This document shows, one piece after another, positions 37,317 through 51,944 of a stretch of DNA of 64,000 bases. Numbering within the stretch: the stretch's first letter is position 1; each line of letters begins with the position of its first letter. The DNA is from Deinococcus metallilatus (GTDB lineage: Bacteria; Deinococcota; Deinococci; Deinococcales; Deinococcaceae): positions 2,617,501-2,681,500 of the forward strand of contig NZ_CP038512.1 in the NCBI RefSeq assembly GCF_004758605.1, written 5' to 3'. Both the position numbers and the translations under genes were made by a program. The notes below the pieces were generated by a model that had not been told where the DNA came from, ran no database searches, and worked only from the letters and a program-made list of their open reading frames with translations.

Positions 37317-38372
37317 TCAGCCGGAAGAGTTGCGGGCCTCCTGCGGCTCGCCCTCGGGGTAGGCGGCGCGGATGGGGGCGGGGCGGGGCGGGGGACGGCC
37401 CAGCCGGGCGCGCGTGACGCGCTGCGCGACCACCACCCCCACCAGCAGGGCCGCGCCGAGCAACGCGATCACGCCCCGCTGCTCGGGAATCAGCATCACG
37501 CCCAGCAGCGTGAAGTACGCGAGGATCAGCAGCACGTAGGTGAGCGGGCTGCTGCCGCGCTGGGCACTGAGCAGCACGTCCACGTACAGGGGACCGTCTC
37601 CCTGGCGGACCGGCAGGGTGTAGTGGGGCAGCCGCTGGTCCCGCAGCACGTCCACGACCACCGCCGTGATGTTGTCGGGGCCGCCCGCGTCGTTGGCGGC
37701 ATTTACCAGGGCGCGCGCTGCCTGCTCGGGGGCCTGGGGCCGCAGCAGCAGGTCCAGCAGCGTGCGGTCGGCCACCACGCTGCTCAGGCCGTCGCTGCAC
37801 AGCAGCAGGCGGTCCCCGGCCCGCAGCGGCAGGCCGAACAGTTCGAGCCGCACCCGCTCCTCGCCGCCCAGCCCGTTGCTCACCACGCTGCGCCACTGGT
37901 GGTGCCGGGCCTCCTCCTCCGTGAGGTTGCCCAGCCGGACCTGTTCGGCCACCCAGGAATGATCGTCGGTGAGGCGGTGCAACTCGCCTTCCCGCAGCAG
38001 GTAGGCCCGCGAGTCGCCCACGTGCGCGATGATGCCCGCCCCCCGGTCCACCAGCAGCGCCATCAGGGTGGTGCCCATGCCCACGTACTCCCCGACCGCG
38101 TGCCGCAGCACCGCCAGGTTGGCCGCCTGGACCGCCTCCGCCAGCCGCTCGGCGGGCGGCCCACGCCCGTCGAGATAGTGCTGGCTGAGGGTATCGAGCG
38201 CCAGGTTGGCCGCCAGTTCCCCCGCCGCGTGCCCACCCATGCCGTCCGCGACGGCATAGAGGCCCCCGTGCGGCAGGTCGAGCGCCAGCGCGGCGTCCTG
38301 ATTCACACGGCGCTGACGCCCCACATCCGTCAGGATGCCGGAGGCCAGGGGGGGCGTCGCGGCGGCGCGCAT
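37317..38372 (-). CDS. PP2C-type protein phosphatase with C-terminal membrane helices
   Basis: 351 residues. The PP2C metal motifs are [35 protein letters not shown] and [11 protein letters not shown]. After the ~245-residue catalytic domain come two hydrophobic helices ([19 protein letters not shown] and [19 protein letters not shown]) and a basic/Pro tail, so it sits at the membrane facing the cytoplasm. It likely opposes Ser/Thr kinases, none of which is nearby. Leaderless: TATATT 6 nt before the ATG. The 235 nt upstream to nadM hold no gene. Confidence 0.9.
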   Translation of the reverse strand: MRAAATPPLASGILTDVGRQRRVNQDAALALDLPHGGLYAVADGMGGHAAGELAANLALDTLSQHYLDGRGPPAERLAEAVQAANLAVLRHAVGEYVGMGTTLMALLVDRGAGIIAHVGDSRAYLLREGELHRLTDDHSWVAEQVRLGNLTEEEARHHQWRSVVSNGLGGEERVRLELFGLPLRAGDRLLLCSDGLSSVVADRTLLDLLLRPQAPEQAARALVNAANDAGGPDNITAVVVDVLRDQRLPHYTLPVRQGDGPLYVDVLLSAQRGSSPLTYVLLILAYFTLLGVMLIPEQRGVIALLGAALLVGVVVAQRVTRARLGRPPPRPAPIRAAYPEGEPQEARNSSG

Positions 38373-38607
38373 GTGAACAATATAAGGGTAAGGTCATTTT
38401 CCAACCTGCATCACCTGACCGTTGGGCCACCCTCCCCAGTTCCGCCTAGGTCAGGCAGGGCGATAGGCGGCCTTCCCGAGGGGCAAACCGCACAGAATCG
38501 CCAGAGCTGAGGAGCGCGCGGCTTCCCCACCCCCTCCCTTCGGAGGCCCAGCTGCTCCCCCGCTGCTTTCTCATCCTTCACATCTCCTGCGGCACGCACG
38601 GTGGGGC

Positions 38608-39672
<1,065 letters not shown>

Positions 39673-39789
39673 GAGGAAGGGCGGCCAGCACAACATCAGG
39701 GAAGCCAGACGCTTTTTTGACAGATCAGAGCAAGTCGGTATTACACGAAACTCTGGTTTGGAATATTGGGGAGTTGAGAGAAAGTGGCA

Positions 39790-39905
39790 CTGGGACGCTC
39801 AGCCCGTTCACCCCCTCTGCTTCGCAGCTTTGCAAGTCCCAGCCTCTCGCGGTGCGAGCTGTACCAGTCCCCCCTCAAGGGGGAGGAGAAAAAACAGCGT
39901 CCTAC
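39790..39905. repeat. Hairpin-rich intergenic repeat-like sequence
   Basis: Between two convergent genes. It contains CTGCTTCGCAG, CTCGCGGTGCGAG and CCCCCTCAAGGGGG followed by an A run, three self-complementary units in a row. On the minus strand the last acts as hairpin after TTTTTT. It resembles dispersed hairpin repeats of bacterial intergenic regions. No ORF is credible here. Confidence 0.5.
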
Positions 39906-39943
39906 GCGCTTTCTTCTTCCCAATCGCGTCAGTTCTAGGAGTC

Positions 39944-40612
<669 letters not shown>

Positions 40613-40726
40613 GGGAGAGGTCTAGCACAGCCGGGGGCCGGGCGTGGCCAACGGCGGCGGGTGCAACTTTCAGGCGACGCAACGGAACGGCCCAGGCCCT
40701 CGTAATGGAGGCCGAGGAGGCCAGAC

Positions 40727-41368
40727 ATGACGAACCCCGACGACAAGCCCCCCGGAACTCCGCCCGCGCCCCAGCGGGAGGTGCCCTCCTGGGTGGACGA
40801 GGTGCTGCGGGCCGAACCTGCCCCCGCGCCCCCACCCACCCGCGAGCCGGTGAACGACCTCCGGATTCCGGAACCGCCGCGCGCCCGGCCCGAGCCTCGC
40901 CCCACAGAGGAGGAAGACTGGGTCGCCCGCGCCACCGGCAATACGGCCAGAACGCCGCAGATGCCTGCGGGGCCGCAGGTCATGCCCCCGCCGCCCGGCC
41001 CCCTGTCCGCCTGGCCGGAAGACCGGCGCGGCCAGGCCTCTGCTGGCATGCCCGCCGACATCTCACAGAAGAAGCTGATCGCCGGGCTGCTGGGGATCGT
41101 GCTCGGCAGCCTGGGCGTCCACAAGTTCTACCTGGGCATCAACACGCCGGGGGTGATCATGCTGGCGACCAGTATCGGTGTGTGGGTGCTGGCGCTCCTG
41201 CTGGGCCTGCTGACGCTGGGCTTCGGGCTGATCATCACGCTGCCGCTGGCGGCCCTGATCGGCGGTGCGGTGGGACTGCTGGGGCTGATCGAGGGCATCC
41301 TCTACCTCACCAAATCCGACGAGGCCTTCTACCGAGAGTACGTGATCGGCAAGAAGCCCTGGCTGTGA
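40727..41368 (+). CDS. TM2-domain membrane protein
   Basis: 213 residues: a ~110-residue Pro/Glu/Arg-rich, probably disordered cytoplasmic part starting PPGTPPAPQREVPSWVDEVLR, then a TM2 domain (KLIAGLLGIVLGSLGVHKFYLG, helix, and a long second hydrophobic region) and a short tail. TM2 proteins are of unknown function. The ATG follows GAGGAGG. It ends 1 nt before the stop of the converging sulfhydrylase gene. Confidence 0.85.
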   Translation: MTNPDDKPPGTPPAPQREVPSWVDEVLRAEPAPAPPPTREPVNDLRIPEPPRARPEPRPTEEEDWVARATGNTARTPQMPAGPQVMPPPPGPLSAWPEDRRGQASAGMPADISQKKLIAGLLGIVLGSLGVHKFYLGINTPGVIMLATSIGVWVLALLLGLLTLGFGLIITLPLAALIGGAVGLLGLIEGILYLTKSDEAFYREYVIGKKPWL

Positions 41369-41369
41369 G

Positions 41370-42626
<1,257 letters not shown>

Positions 42627-42632
42627 GCACTC

Positions 42633-42659
42633 ACGCTACGCGCTCAGAGCCGCTAGGGT
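42633..42659. promoter_or_regulatory. Overlapping divergent promoters
   Basis: Minus-strand -10 TAGCGT at 42633-42638 serves the sulfhydrylase; plus-strand -10 TAGGGT at 42654-42659 serves the Nudix gene. Each box lies where the other's -35 region would be, so both cannot be occupied at once. Confidence 0.6.
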
Positions 42660-42666
42660 GCAGGGC

Positions 42667-43665
42667 ATGTCCTATCTTTCCGAACTGCGCGCGGTATGGG
42701 GAAGCGGCGTCCTCGTCTCGGTCGGCGTGAGCGTCCTCATTCAGGACGAACAGGGCCGGGTGCTGCTCCAGAAACGCGGGGACGATGGGCTGTGGGGCAT
42801 CCCGGGCGGAGGGCTGGAACCGGGAGAGACTTTTCTGGAGGCCGCGCACCGTGAGCTGCTGGAGGAAACGGGCCTGACCTGCCCGGACCTCGCCCCGCTG
42901 CCCCTGGAGGAAGGGCTGGTGAGCGGCCCGCAGTTCTACCACCGTTACCCCAACGGGCACGAGATTTATCTGGTTGGGATACGGACGCGCGGCACGCTGC
43001 CCGCTGCGGCCCTGGAGGGTGCCCAGCCGGACGACAGCGGCGAGACGCTGGCCCTGGCGTGGTTCGCGCTGGACGACCTGCCGCCCCTGAGCAGCAACAT
43101 CAACCGGGCGAGCATGACTGTCCTGCGTGCCCGCGCGGGCCTGCCGCCCCTCCCCCTGCTCCCCTTTCCGGACGCGCCGCCCATCGGGGAGCATCTGATG
43201 GAGCTGAGAAGACGGGTTGGCCCACGTCCCCTCTTCGCCCCCGGCGCAAATGTGTTGGTGACGGACGATATGGGCCGTCTCCTGCTGCTGCGCCACGGCG
43301 GCACAGGCCGCTGGACCCCGCCCGGCGGCAGTCTGGAACCCGGCGAGAGCTTCGAGCAGTGCGCTGCCCGGGAACTGTTCGAGGAAACGGGCCTGAAGGC
43401 CCCACACCTCGAACCGCTGCGGCTGTACGCGGGGCCCGAGTACCGTTTCACCTACCCGCACGGGGACGTGATCGACAACGTCTCGGTGCTGTACCGGGCG
43501 CATGGGGTCACAGGTGAATTGACGCTGCCAACCGATGAGATCCACGGCGCGGCGTGGTTCGGCCCTCAGGAACTCCCCGCCGAGGACGACCTGAGCGGTC
43601 CCCTCATCCGGGCGATGGTCCAGTTGTGGTCAACGCTCACAGCCGCCGCGCCCGCCTCCCCGTGA
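42667..43665 (+). CDS. Protein with two complete Nudix domains
   Basis: 332 residues. Nudix box 1, GGGLEPGETFLEAAHRELLEET (about residues 45-66), and box 2, GGSLEPGESFEQCAARELFEET (about residues 219-240), are both complete, so both halves should hydrolyse nucleoside-diphosphate-X substrates. Substrates are unknown. Deinococcus is known for many Nudix enzymes, but paired domains are less common. Leaderless: TAGGGT 7 nt before the ATG. The last 29 nt overlap the 3' end of a converging membrane-protein gene. Confidence 0.85.
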   Translation: MSYLSELRAVWGSGVLVSVGVSVLIQDEQGRVLLQKRGDDGLWGIPGGGLEPGETFLEAAHRELLEETGLTCPDLAPLPLEEGLVSGPQFYHRYPNGHEIYLVGIRTRGTLPAAALEGAQPDDSGETLALAWFALDDLPPLSSNINRASMTVLRARAGLPPLPLLPFPDAPPIGEHLMELRRRVGPRPLFAPGANVLVTDDMGRLLLLRHGGTGRWTPPGGSLEPGESFEQCAARELFEETGLKAPHLEPLRLYAGPEYRFTYPHGDVIDNVSVLYRAHGVTGELTLPTDEIHGAAWFGPQELPAEDDLSGPLIRAMVQLWSTLTAAAPASP

Positions 43666-44029
43666 CCCACCCGAGCAGCAGGCCCAGCACGGCAGGCAGC
43701 GTGAACAGCAGCAGAAAGCCCGCCAGGTTGCTGTCTCCTATCATGTTCCCGAGGGGGCGGCCCAGCGCGGTGTACAGCGGGCTGCCCAGCCAGGCGAGCG
43801 CCGTCCAGAACCAGTTGTCCAGGCCGCGCGTGGACGCCGCCTGTTCCAGCCAGCGCACGCCCAGCAGCCCCAGCGTTTGCAAGATCAGCGCGGGCAGCAG
43901 GATGAGAACCGCCCGCCACCCTTTCTCCGCCCGCCCCGCCAGAAAGCCCAGCAGCAGCGGCCCCAGCACCGGCACCCAACCCACCAGCAGCGCGACGAGC
44001 AGCAGCATGAAGGCGTTGACCCAGACCAT
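43637..44029 (-). CDS. Small four-helix membrane protein, unknown
   Basis: 130 residues, four hydrophobic segments (MVWVNAFMLLLVALLVGWVPVLG ... LLLFTLPAVLGLLLGWVTG) and a basic C-terminus. No family recognised. The ATG at 44029 is leaderless (TACACT 6 nt before). The gene end overlaps the Nudix gene on the other strand. The 190 nt to its right hold no gene I can see. Confidence 0.7.
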   Translation of the reverse strand: MVWVNAFMLLLVALLVGWVPVLGPLLLGFLAGRAEKGWRAVLILLPALILQTLGLLGVRWLEQAASTRGLDNWFWTALAWLGSPLYTALGRPLGNMIGDSNLAGFLLLFTLPAVLGLLLGWVTGRRARRL

Positions 44030-44219
44030 GAGGTGAGTGTAGCGGGTGGGGCCAGCCCTCACAGGCCCGCTTTTTCAGCCCAACGCTAAGGCTCCATTGA
44101 CCCGACCTTGAAGCGGGTGCCATGCGCGGCTCGCGCCCGCCCACCAGACTGACCGGTGAGACGTGGATGGGTGGGCCGCGCTGAAGGCAGCCGGGCCGTG
44201 ACGTTCTCGGGAGGTTCCC

Positions 44220-44741
44220 ATGAAAAGACCGCTCCTTCTCCTGCCCCTGGCGCTGGCGGCCTGTGCGCCGATGATGATGGCGCCGAATGCCAGCACGGCG
44301 GACGGCCTCTTCCTGCAAGCGGCCACCGGCAGCAACCTGTTCGAAATCCAGGCCGCGCAGGTGGCGCTGAGCAAGACGGGATCGGACCCGGTCCGGGCCT
44401 TTGCCCAGCACATGGTCAACGACCACACGACCGCCCAGAATCAGGTCGCGGCCCTCGCCACCCGCAAGGGCGTGCCCCTGCCCAAGATGCTGCCGCCGGA
44501 ATTGCAGCTCAAGCTCAATGCCCTCAGCGGCCTGAGCGGCGCGGCCTTCGACACGGCCTACGCCCGCGAGATGGTCCTCAGCCACCAGCTCACGGTCAGC
44601 CTCCTGCAAAACGAGCAGGCCGCCGGGAAGGACGCCGACGTGGTGGCGCTGGCGAACCAGCAGCTCCCCATCATCACGCAGCATCTCACCGAGGCCCAGG
44701 CTCTGCCGGGTGCGGCCACTCCGGCCTCCAGTACACCCTGA
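44220..44741 (+). CDS. DUF4142 lipoprotein
   Basis: 173 residues with a lipoprotein signal (LLLPLALAAC, lipid Cys15) and a DUF4142 four-helix domain: TGSNLFEIQAAQVALSKTGSDPVRAFAQHMVNDH, HxxxN-rich helices and SHQLTVSLLQNEQAAGKD. A ferritin-like fold; function unknown. Probably anchored to the outer face of the membrane. The ATG follows GGGAGG. Confidence 0.85.
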   Translation: MKRPLLLLPLALAACAPMMMAPNASTADGLFLQAATGSNLFEIQAAQVALSKTGSDPVRAFAQHMVNDHTTAQNQVAALATRKGVPLPKMLPPELQLKLNALSGLSGAAFDTAYAREMVLSHQLTVSLLQNEQAAGKDADVVALANQQLPIITQHLTEAQALPGAATPASSTP

Positions 44742-44750
44742 GTGAAGCCC

Positions 44751-44800
44751 GAACGCGGCCCCACGCTTGCCCTTCATCGAAGCGTGGGGCCGCGTTCTTT
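44751..44800. terminator. Bidirectional terminator, 18-bp stem
   Basis: Arms at 44751-44768 and 44780-44797 are exact reverse complements around 11 nt, followed by TTT. The stem holds the last codons of the converging MFS gene and serves both it and the DUF4142 gene. Confidence 0.85.
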
Positions 44801-46009
44801 CAGGCCCTCCGCCTCCTCGCGGGTGGGGACTTCCTTCAGCGCCCAGCGCAGGCCCAGCGCGGTGAACAGGCCGACCAGCATCAGCGAGAGCCAGGGGAGC
44901 AGCGGCGCACCCATCCGCGCGCCCGCGTCGATCAGCACCCCGCCGACCACGTTCCCGACCGCCCCGCCCAGCCCCAGGCTGATCGCGCTGAAGCCGAAGT
45001 AACTGCCGGTCAGCCCGGCCGGGGCCAGCCGCGCCGTCAGCGTCTGCTGCGTGGGGTACACCAGCATGGTGCCCAGGCTGTAGAGGGCGACGCAGGCCAG
45101 CAGTTGCCCGAAGGTCACCGCGAAGCCCATCAGTCCCAGGCTGAGGCCCACGGTCAGCACCGCCGCGACCAGCGCTGCGCGCGTCCGCACCCGCTGCTCC
45201 ACGAACCGCAGCAGCGGGTATTGCAGCACCACCGCCAGCCCCGCCGAGAGGCCATACAGCGGCCCGGTCGCCCCCGGCCCCGCCAGGCTCACCGCCTTGA
45301 GGGTGACCGCCACGTTGAGCTGCGTACTCAGCAGGAAGTACCCCACCAGTACCAGCGTGAAGCGGCGAAAGCGGCGGTCCAGGGCGGCGGTCTTCAGGCC
45401 CGCGAGGCCGCTGCCCGCCACCTGCTCCGGGCGCATATGCGGCAACGTCAGGGCCAGCAGCGCGCACGCCAGCAGGTACACGCTGCCTGCCGCCAGCGCC
45501 GCCGTGCGAAAGCCCAGGCCGATCAGCGCGGCCCCGATCAGCGGCCCGGTCACCATGCCCAGGTTGCCGGAGATGCTGGTCAGGCTGAACATCCGCGCGC
45601 GGTGGTCGGGCCGGGTCACCGCCGTGATCGCCGCGTTCTTGGGTGCGTCGAAGAGGCCGCCGCCGATCCCCGCCAGCACCGACGCCGCCAGCAGTACGGG
45701 CAGCGTGTCCGCGAAGCCCATCCAGCAAAAGCCCAGCGTGCGGATCAGGCACCCGGCCAGGATTAGCGGTTTCGGCCCGATCCGGTCGGCCCAGGCCCCG
45801 CCAAACACCGTCAGGCCCTGCTGCACCAGTTGCCGCACGCCCAGCACCAGCCCCACGCTGCCCGCCGCCCACCCCAGCCCATCCACGAAATGCACCGTCA
45901 CCAGCGGAATCACCGCGAAAAACCCGCCCCACATCAGAAAGTTCGCCGCGATCAGGCCAAGCTGGGCTGACGAGAGGCGGAAAGCGGCAGAGGCGGCGGG
46001 AACGGTCAC
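44774..46009 (-). CDS. MFS transporter, MdtH-like
   Basis: 411 residues, 12 membrane helices. The motif after helix 2 is GGAWADRIGPKPLILAG, close to MFS motif A (GxLaDrxGrkp), and helix 5 contains GPLIGAAL. Drug/efflux type is likely, substrate unknown. A GTG start with TAGCCT 7 nt before it, leaderless. The last codons form part of the terminator stem. Confidence 0.88.
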   Translation of the reverse strand: MTVPAASAAFRLSSAQLGLIAANFLMWGGFFAVIPLVTVHFVDGLGWAAGSVGLVLGVRQLVQQGLTVFGGAWADRIGPKPLILAGCLIRTLGFCWMGFADTLPVLLAASVLAGIGGGLFDAPKNAAITAVTRPDHRARMFSLTSISGNLGMVTGPLIGAALIGLGFRTAALAAGSVYLLACALLALTLPHMRPEQVAGSGLAGLKTAALDRRFRRFTLVLVGYFLLSTQLNVAVTLKAVSLAGPGATGPLYGLSAGLAVVLQYPLLRFVEQRVRTRAALVAAVLTVGLSLGLMGFAVTFGQLLACVALYSLGTMLVYPTQQTLTARLAPAGLTGSYFGFSAISLGLGGAVGNVVGGVLIDAGARMGAPLLPWLSLMLVGLFTALGLRWALKEVPTREEAEGLKERGPTLR

Positions 46010-46047
46010 GGGGGAGAGGCTACACCCGGGGAAGGCGCGGATGCCCT

Positions 46048-46071
46048 TATACTCGGCGTGTCCAGCCGGGC
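46048..46071 (+). promoter_or_regulatory. Promoter box shared with 48741 (TATACT-N6-GTCCAG)
   Basis: TATACT (46048-46053), 6 nt, then GTCCAGCCGGGC at the expected transcription start. The site at 48741-48764 has TATATT, 6 nt, GTCCAGTCGGGC, and both follow ATG+4 nt. It probably drives the structured leader of the small ORF at 46169. Confidence 0.5.
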
Positions 46072-46106
46072 GCGCCGTATGACAAGTCGGGTAGGCCAGA
46101 GGTCAC

Positions 46107-46169
46107 TGCTCCACAAAGGAGCAACCCCCACGTGTCGGAAGCACGCGGGGGTCACCGAAAGGTTGGTGA
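46107..46169 (+). promoter_or_regulatory. Three-hairpin leader before a small ORF
   Basis: TGCTCC-acaaa-GGAGCA (46107-46123); then an 11-nt stem (46124-46134 with 46142-46152, one mismatch, loop TCGGAAG); then TCACC (46152-46156) with GGTGA (46165-46169). The last stem reaches the A of the start codon and keeps the AAAGG ribosome-binding site in its loop. No known riboswitch class is recognised. Confidence 0.5.
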
Positions 46170-46336
46170 TGCTCTTGGTCCACAAGAAGCGTACCAAAAA
46201 CCGCAAGGCGAGACAAGCAAAGTTCCGGCGCTCGGTGAAACTCCTAGCGGCCTGGACGGGGTTTGTAACCGCCCTCGTGGCGCTGGTCACCGCTCTTGCA
46301 GAGCTGATCCACACGTTGGGAAAGCTCCTGCCCTGA
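46169..46336 (+). CDS. Small basic membrane protein, unknown
   Basis: 55 residues: a highly basic N-terminus (KKRTKNRKARQAKFRR), then a single membrane helix (LLAAWTGFVTALVALVTALAELI) and a short tail. No family recognised. It has its own promoter, a structured leader and a terminator downstream, which favours a real gene. Codon use is less GC-biased than the neighbours. It could be a toxin-like or regulatory small membrane protein; this is inference. Confidence 0.5.
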   Translation: MLLVHKKRTKNRKARQAKFRRSVKLLAAWTGFVTALVALVTALAELIHTLGKLLP

Positions 46337-46385
46337 CGTAAGCCTCTGGGCGCCTGCCCAGCGCGTCACCGTGCCCGTCTGGACG

Positions 46386-46411
46386 CCCCCGCCTTCCCGG
46401 TGGGGGTTTTC
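46386..46411 (+). terminator. Terminator after the small ORF
   Basis: CCCCCGCC and GGTGGGGG pair around a short loop and are followed by TTTT. Confidence 0.75.
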
Positions 46412-46475
46412 TCTTGGGAGCCAAAAACAGCCTGGGACGGCTCCCTCACGTCCCAGGTCAGAAAGAACTTCCCCC

Positions 46476-48683
<2,208 letters not shown>

Positions 48684-48740
48684 GCGCGAAGAGTACTCCT
48701 CCCGTCTCCGGCCCGGAATGGGTCACCGGCTGGATGAAGG

Positions 48741-48764
48741 TATATTCAGCCCGTCCAGTCGGGC
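48741..48764 (+). promoter_or_regulatory. Promoter box shared with 46048 (TATATT-N6-GTCCAG)
   Basis: TATATT (48741-48746), CAGCCC, GTCCAGTCGGGC (48753-48764). A second, nearer -10 (TACCCT, 7 nt before the ATG at 48827) could serve the MBL gene alone, so this box may be an additional promoter. Confidence 0.4.
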
Positions 48765-48826
48765 AGGCTAGAAGCCGCCCCACCAAGACATACCGCAAAG
48801 CCGCCGCGCCCCTTACCCTGTCTCTC

Positions 48827-49738
48827 ATGGCTCCTGAACTCGTGACCCTCGCGCCGGGTGTCCATTTCCTGCCTGCCGCCGTGAACAGCGTGGTGGTGGA
48901 AGATGGCCGGGGCGGGGCGCTGCTGGTCGATACCGGACTGGACGACGCTCAGGCGCGCAAGCTGCTGCGGGCGCTGGAGGCGGCGAAGCTGACACCCACG
49001 GCCATCCTGAACACCCACAGCCACGCGGACCATCACGGCGGGAACGCTTTTCTCCTGAAACGCTTTCCGGAACTGGACGTGTTTGCGCCGCCGCTGGAAG
49101 CCGCGATCATCAACCACCCGGTCCTCGAACCGCTGTCGCTGTTCGGGGCGCGGCCTCCCCGCGACCTCCAGACCAAGTTCCTGCTCGCGCCGCCGAGCCC
49201 CGCGCGGCCCCTGCCGGGAGCGGGCCGGGCACAGCTCGGCGGCGTGGAGGTGGAGCTGCTGGACGTTTCCGGCCACGCGGCCCAGATGTACGCCGTCCGG
49301 ATGGGAGACGTGCTGTACGCCGCCGATACCCTCTTCGGCCCGGACGCCCTGGCCAAACACCCGCTGACCTTCTGCGCCGATTCCCGGCAACAGAAGGAAG
49401 CCGCCGCGCTTCTAGGGACGCTGGAGGGCGTGCGCGTGGTGCTGCCTGGCCACGGCGACCCGGCAGAAGACCTCGCCGCGCTGGTCGAGGCCAACCTCGC
49501 CGCCTATGACCGCACGACCCGGGCGGTGCTGGAAGCGGTGCGGGCAGGCCCGGCCAGCGTGGACGAGCTGCTCGCCCGCGTATGCGGCTTGCTGGGCGTG
49601 CAGATGACGAACGCCGGGGCGGTGGTGCTGAACCGCGCGGTGGTGAGTGCCCACCTGACCGAACTGCTGGAGGCGGGCACGGTGAGGCTGGCGGTGGAGG
49701 ACAACCGCCTGATCTTCGGCGCGGGTTCGGACGGCTGA
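48827..49738 (+). CDS. Metallo-beta-lactamase-fold hydrolase
   Basis: 303 residues. Zinc motif THSHADHHGG (residues ~65-74), distant ligands SGHAAQMYAV, YAADTLFGPD and LPGHGDP. The C-terminal ~90 residues look like a winged-helix domain (SVDELLARVCGLLGVQ...VVSAHLTELLEAGTVRL), as in some hydroxyacylglutathione- or LACTB2-like proteins. Substrate unknown. The ATG at 48827 has TACCCT 7 nt before it; the frame is open to 48734. Confidence 0.87.
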   Translation: MAPELVTLAPGVHFLPAAVNSVVVEDGRGGALLVDTGLDDAQARKLLRALEAAKLTPTAILNTHSHADHHGGNAFLLKRFPELDVFAPPLEAAIINHPVLEPLSLFGARPPRDLQTKFLLAPPSPARPLPGAGRAQLGGVEVELLDVSGHAAQMYAVRMGDVLYAADTLFGPDALAKHPLTFCADSRQQKEAAALLGTLEGVRVVLPGHGDPAEDLAALVEANLAAYDRTTRAVLEAVRAGPASVDELLARVCGLLGVQMTNAGAVVLNRAVVSAHLTELLEAGTVRLAVEDNRLIFGAGSDG

Positions 49739-49848
49739 CGCTCTCCGCCCCGGGCGCCTGCCCTCTCCTCTGGCAAGGCTTCTTCATCCAGCCTGATCCC
49801 GTCCGGTCCCGGCCCTCCCTAAGCTGAGGTGTTCAGAAAGGAGCCACC

Positions 49849-50082
49849 ATGACGGGCAGACAGGAAGATCAGGATCAGCGGACGACCGAGCGCACGGAGG
49901 ACAGCGCCACCGAGCCCACCACGACCGGCGTGGCAACGGGCATCATGGGAAAGACGCCGAGCAGCAGCGGGGGCAAGACGGGCGGCAACCTGGGCGGAAT
50001 GAGTGACGGCATCATCGGCAACTCGGAGGGGAGCACGACCGGGGAAACCTGGGAGGACACGCAGCAGCGGAGCGAAACCTGA
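49849..50082 (+). CDS. Small disordered Thr/Gly/Ser-rich protein
   Basis: 77 residues, polar, no cysteine and no membrane helix; repeated GG and TT patches (TTTGVATGIMGKTPSSSGGKTGG). It follows a strong AAAGGAGCC ribosome-binding site. No family recognised. Similar in style to the acidic protein at 1209-1415. Confidence 0.65.
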   Translation: MTGRQEDQDQRTTERTEDSATEPTTTGVATGIMGKTPSSSGGKTGGNLGGMSDGIIGNSEGSTTGETWEDTQQRSET

Positions 50083-50130
50083 CCGGGCCGTGTCTCACCT
50101 CCCCGAAGCGGTCCTCAGGCTTCATACCTC

Positions 50131-50589
50131 TCAGGACCTGCGCCCCCCGTAGGTACGGCGTTCGTGCCAGAGGGGCATCGCCCACCACACCCCCAGCAGC
50201 AGCAGGGCCATCACGCCGGGAACGATCCAGGTGAACATCCCGGGCATGACCTGCGCCGCCACCAGCCGGGTCGCCAGCACCAGGGTCAGGGACATGAAGA
50301 CCGCCCCCGCCCACACCAGGCGGGTGGTTGTCTCCTTGAACTGCTGTGGGTGCCGCATCGGGCGGCGCAGGTAGTGGTGCAGGGCCGGGGCGCTGAGCAG
50401 CACCAGGCCGCTCAGCGAGCAGAGGAAGGTCGCGGCGTACACCCAGCGTTCGGAAGGTTCCAGTTCCCCAAAGGTCCGGTTAAAAGGCAGGATGATCAGG
50501 AAGCTCGTGAGGACCTGCGCGCCCTGGAGCAGAATACGCAGCTCATCCAGCAGGTCGGACAGTTTATCCGTCTCCGGCGTCTCGGGCAT
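50131..50589 (-). CDS. DUF6328-like membrane protein
   Basis: 152 residues with four membrane helices: a hydrophilic start (PETDKLSDLLDELRILLQGAQVLTSFLIILPFNRTF) then SERWVYAATFLCSLSGLVLLSAPALHHYL. This order is typical of DUF6328 proteins, whose function is unknown. Start ATG at 50589; TATGCT lies 9 nt before it. The larger frame to 51428 on this strand is a shadow of dps. Confidence 0.75.
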   Translation of the reverse strand: MPETPETDKLSDLLDELRILLQGAQVLTSFLIILPFNRTFGELEPSERWVYAATFLCSLSGLVLLSAPALHHYLRRPMRHPQQFKETTTRLVWAGAVFMSLTLVLATRLVAAQVMPGMFTWIVPGVMALLLLGVWWAMPLWHERRTYGGRRS

Positions 50590-50696
50590 GTGAGGCCCAG
50601 CATACCCACCCCGGGCACCCGGCGCTGCCCACGCTCCGGCCAACCGTGAAGAAACGCGGTATAGGTGCGTCCCGGGGCGCGGCGTAGCGTAGGCGC

Positions 50697-51347
<651 letters not shown>

Positions 51348-51420
51348 CGCCGGGGAGGTCAGGGGCAGAGGGTCGCCAAGCCCTCTGCTCTTTGCTCTTG
51401 CTCTCTGCCAGAGACGCCCC

Positions 51421-51912
<492 letters not shown>

Positions 51913-51944
51913 CAGGCCGCCCGCCGGATATGGGGCTGCAAGAT

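Noticed and set aside
43566..45932. 788-residue minus-strand frame
   Set aside because: Crosses the DUF4142 gene in antisense and the MFS gene in a wrong phase, and shows Gly/Arg/Ala low-complexity.
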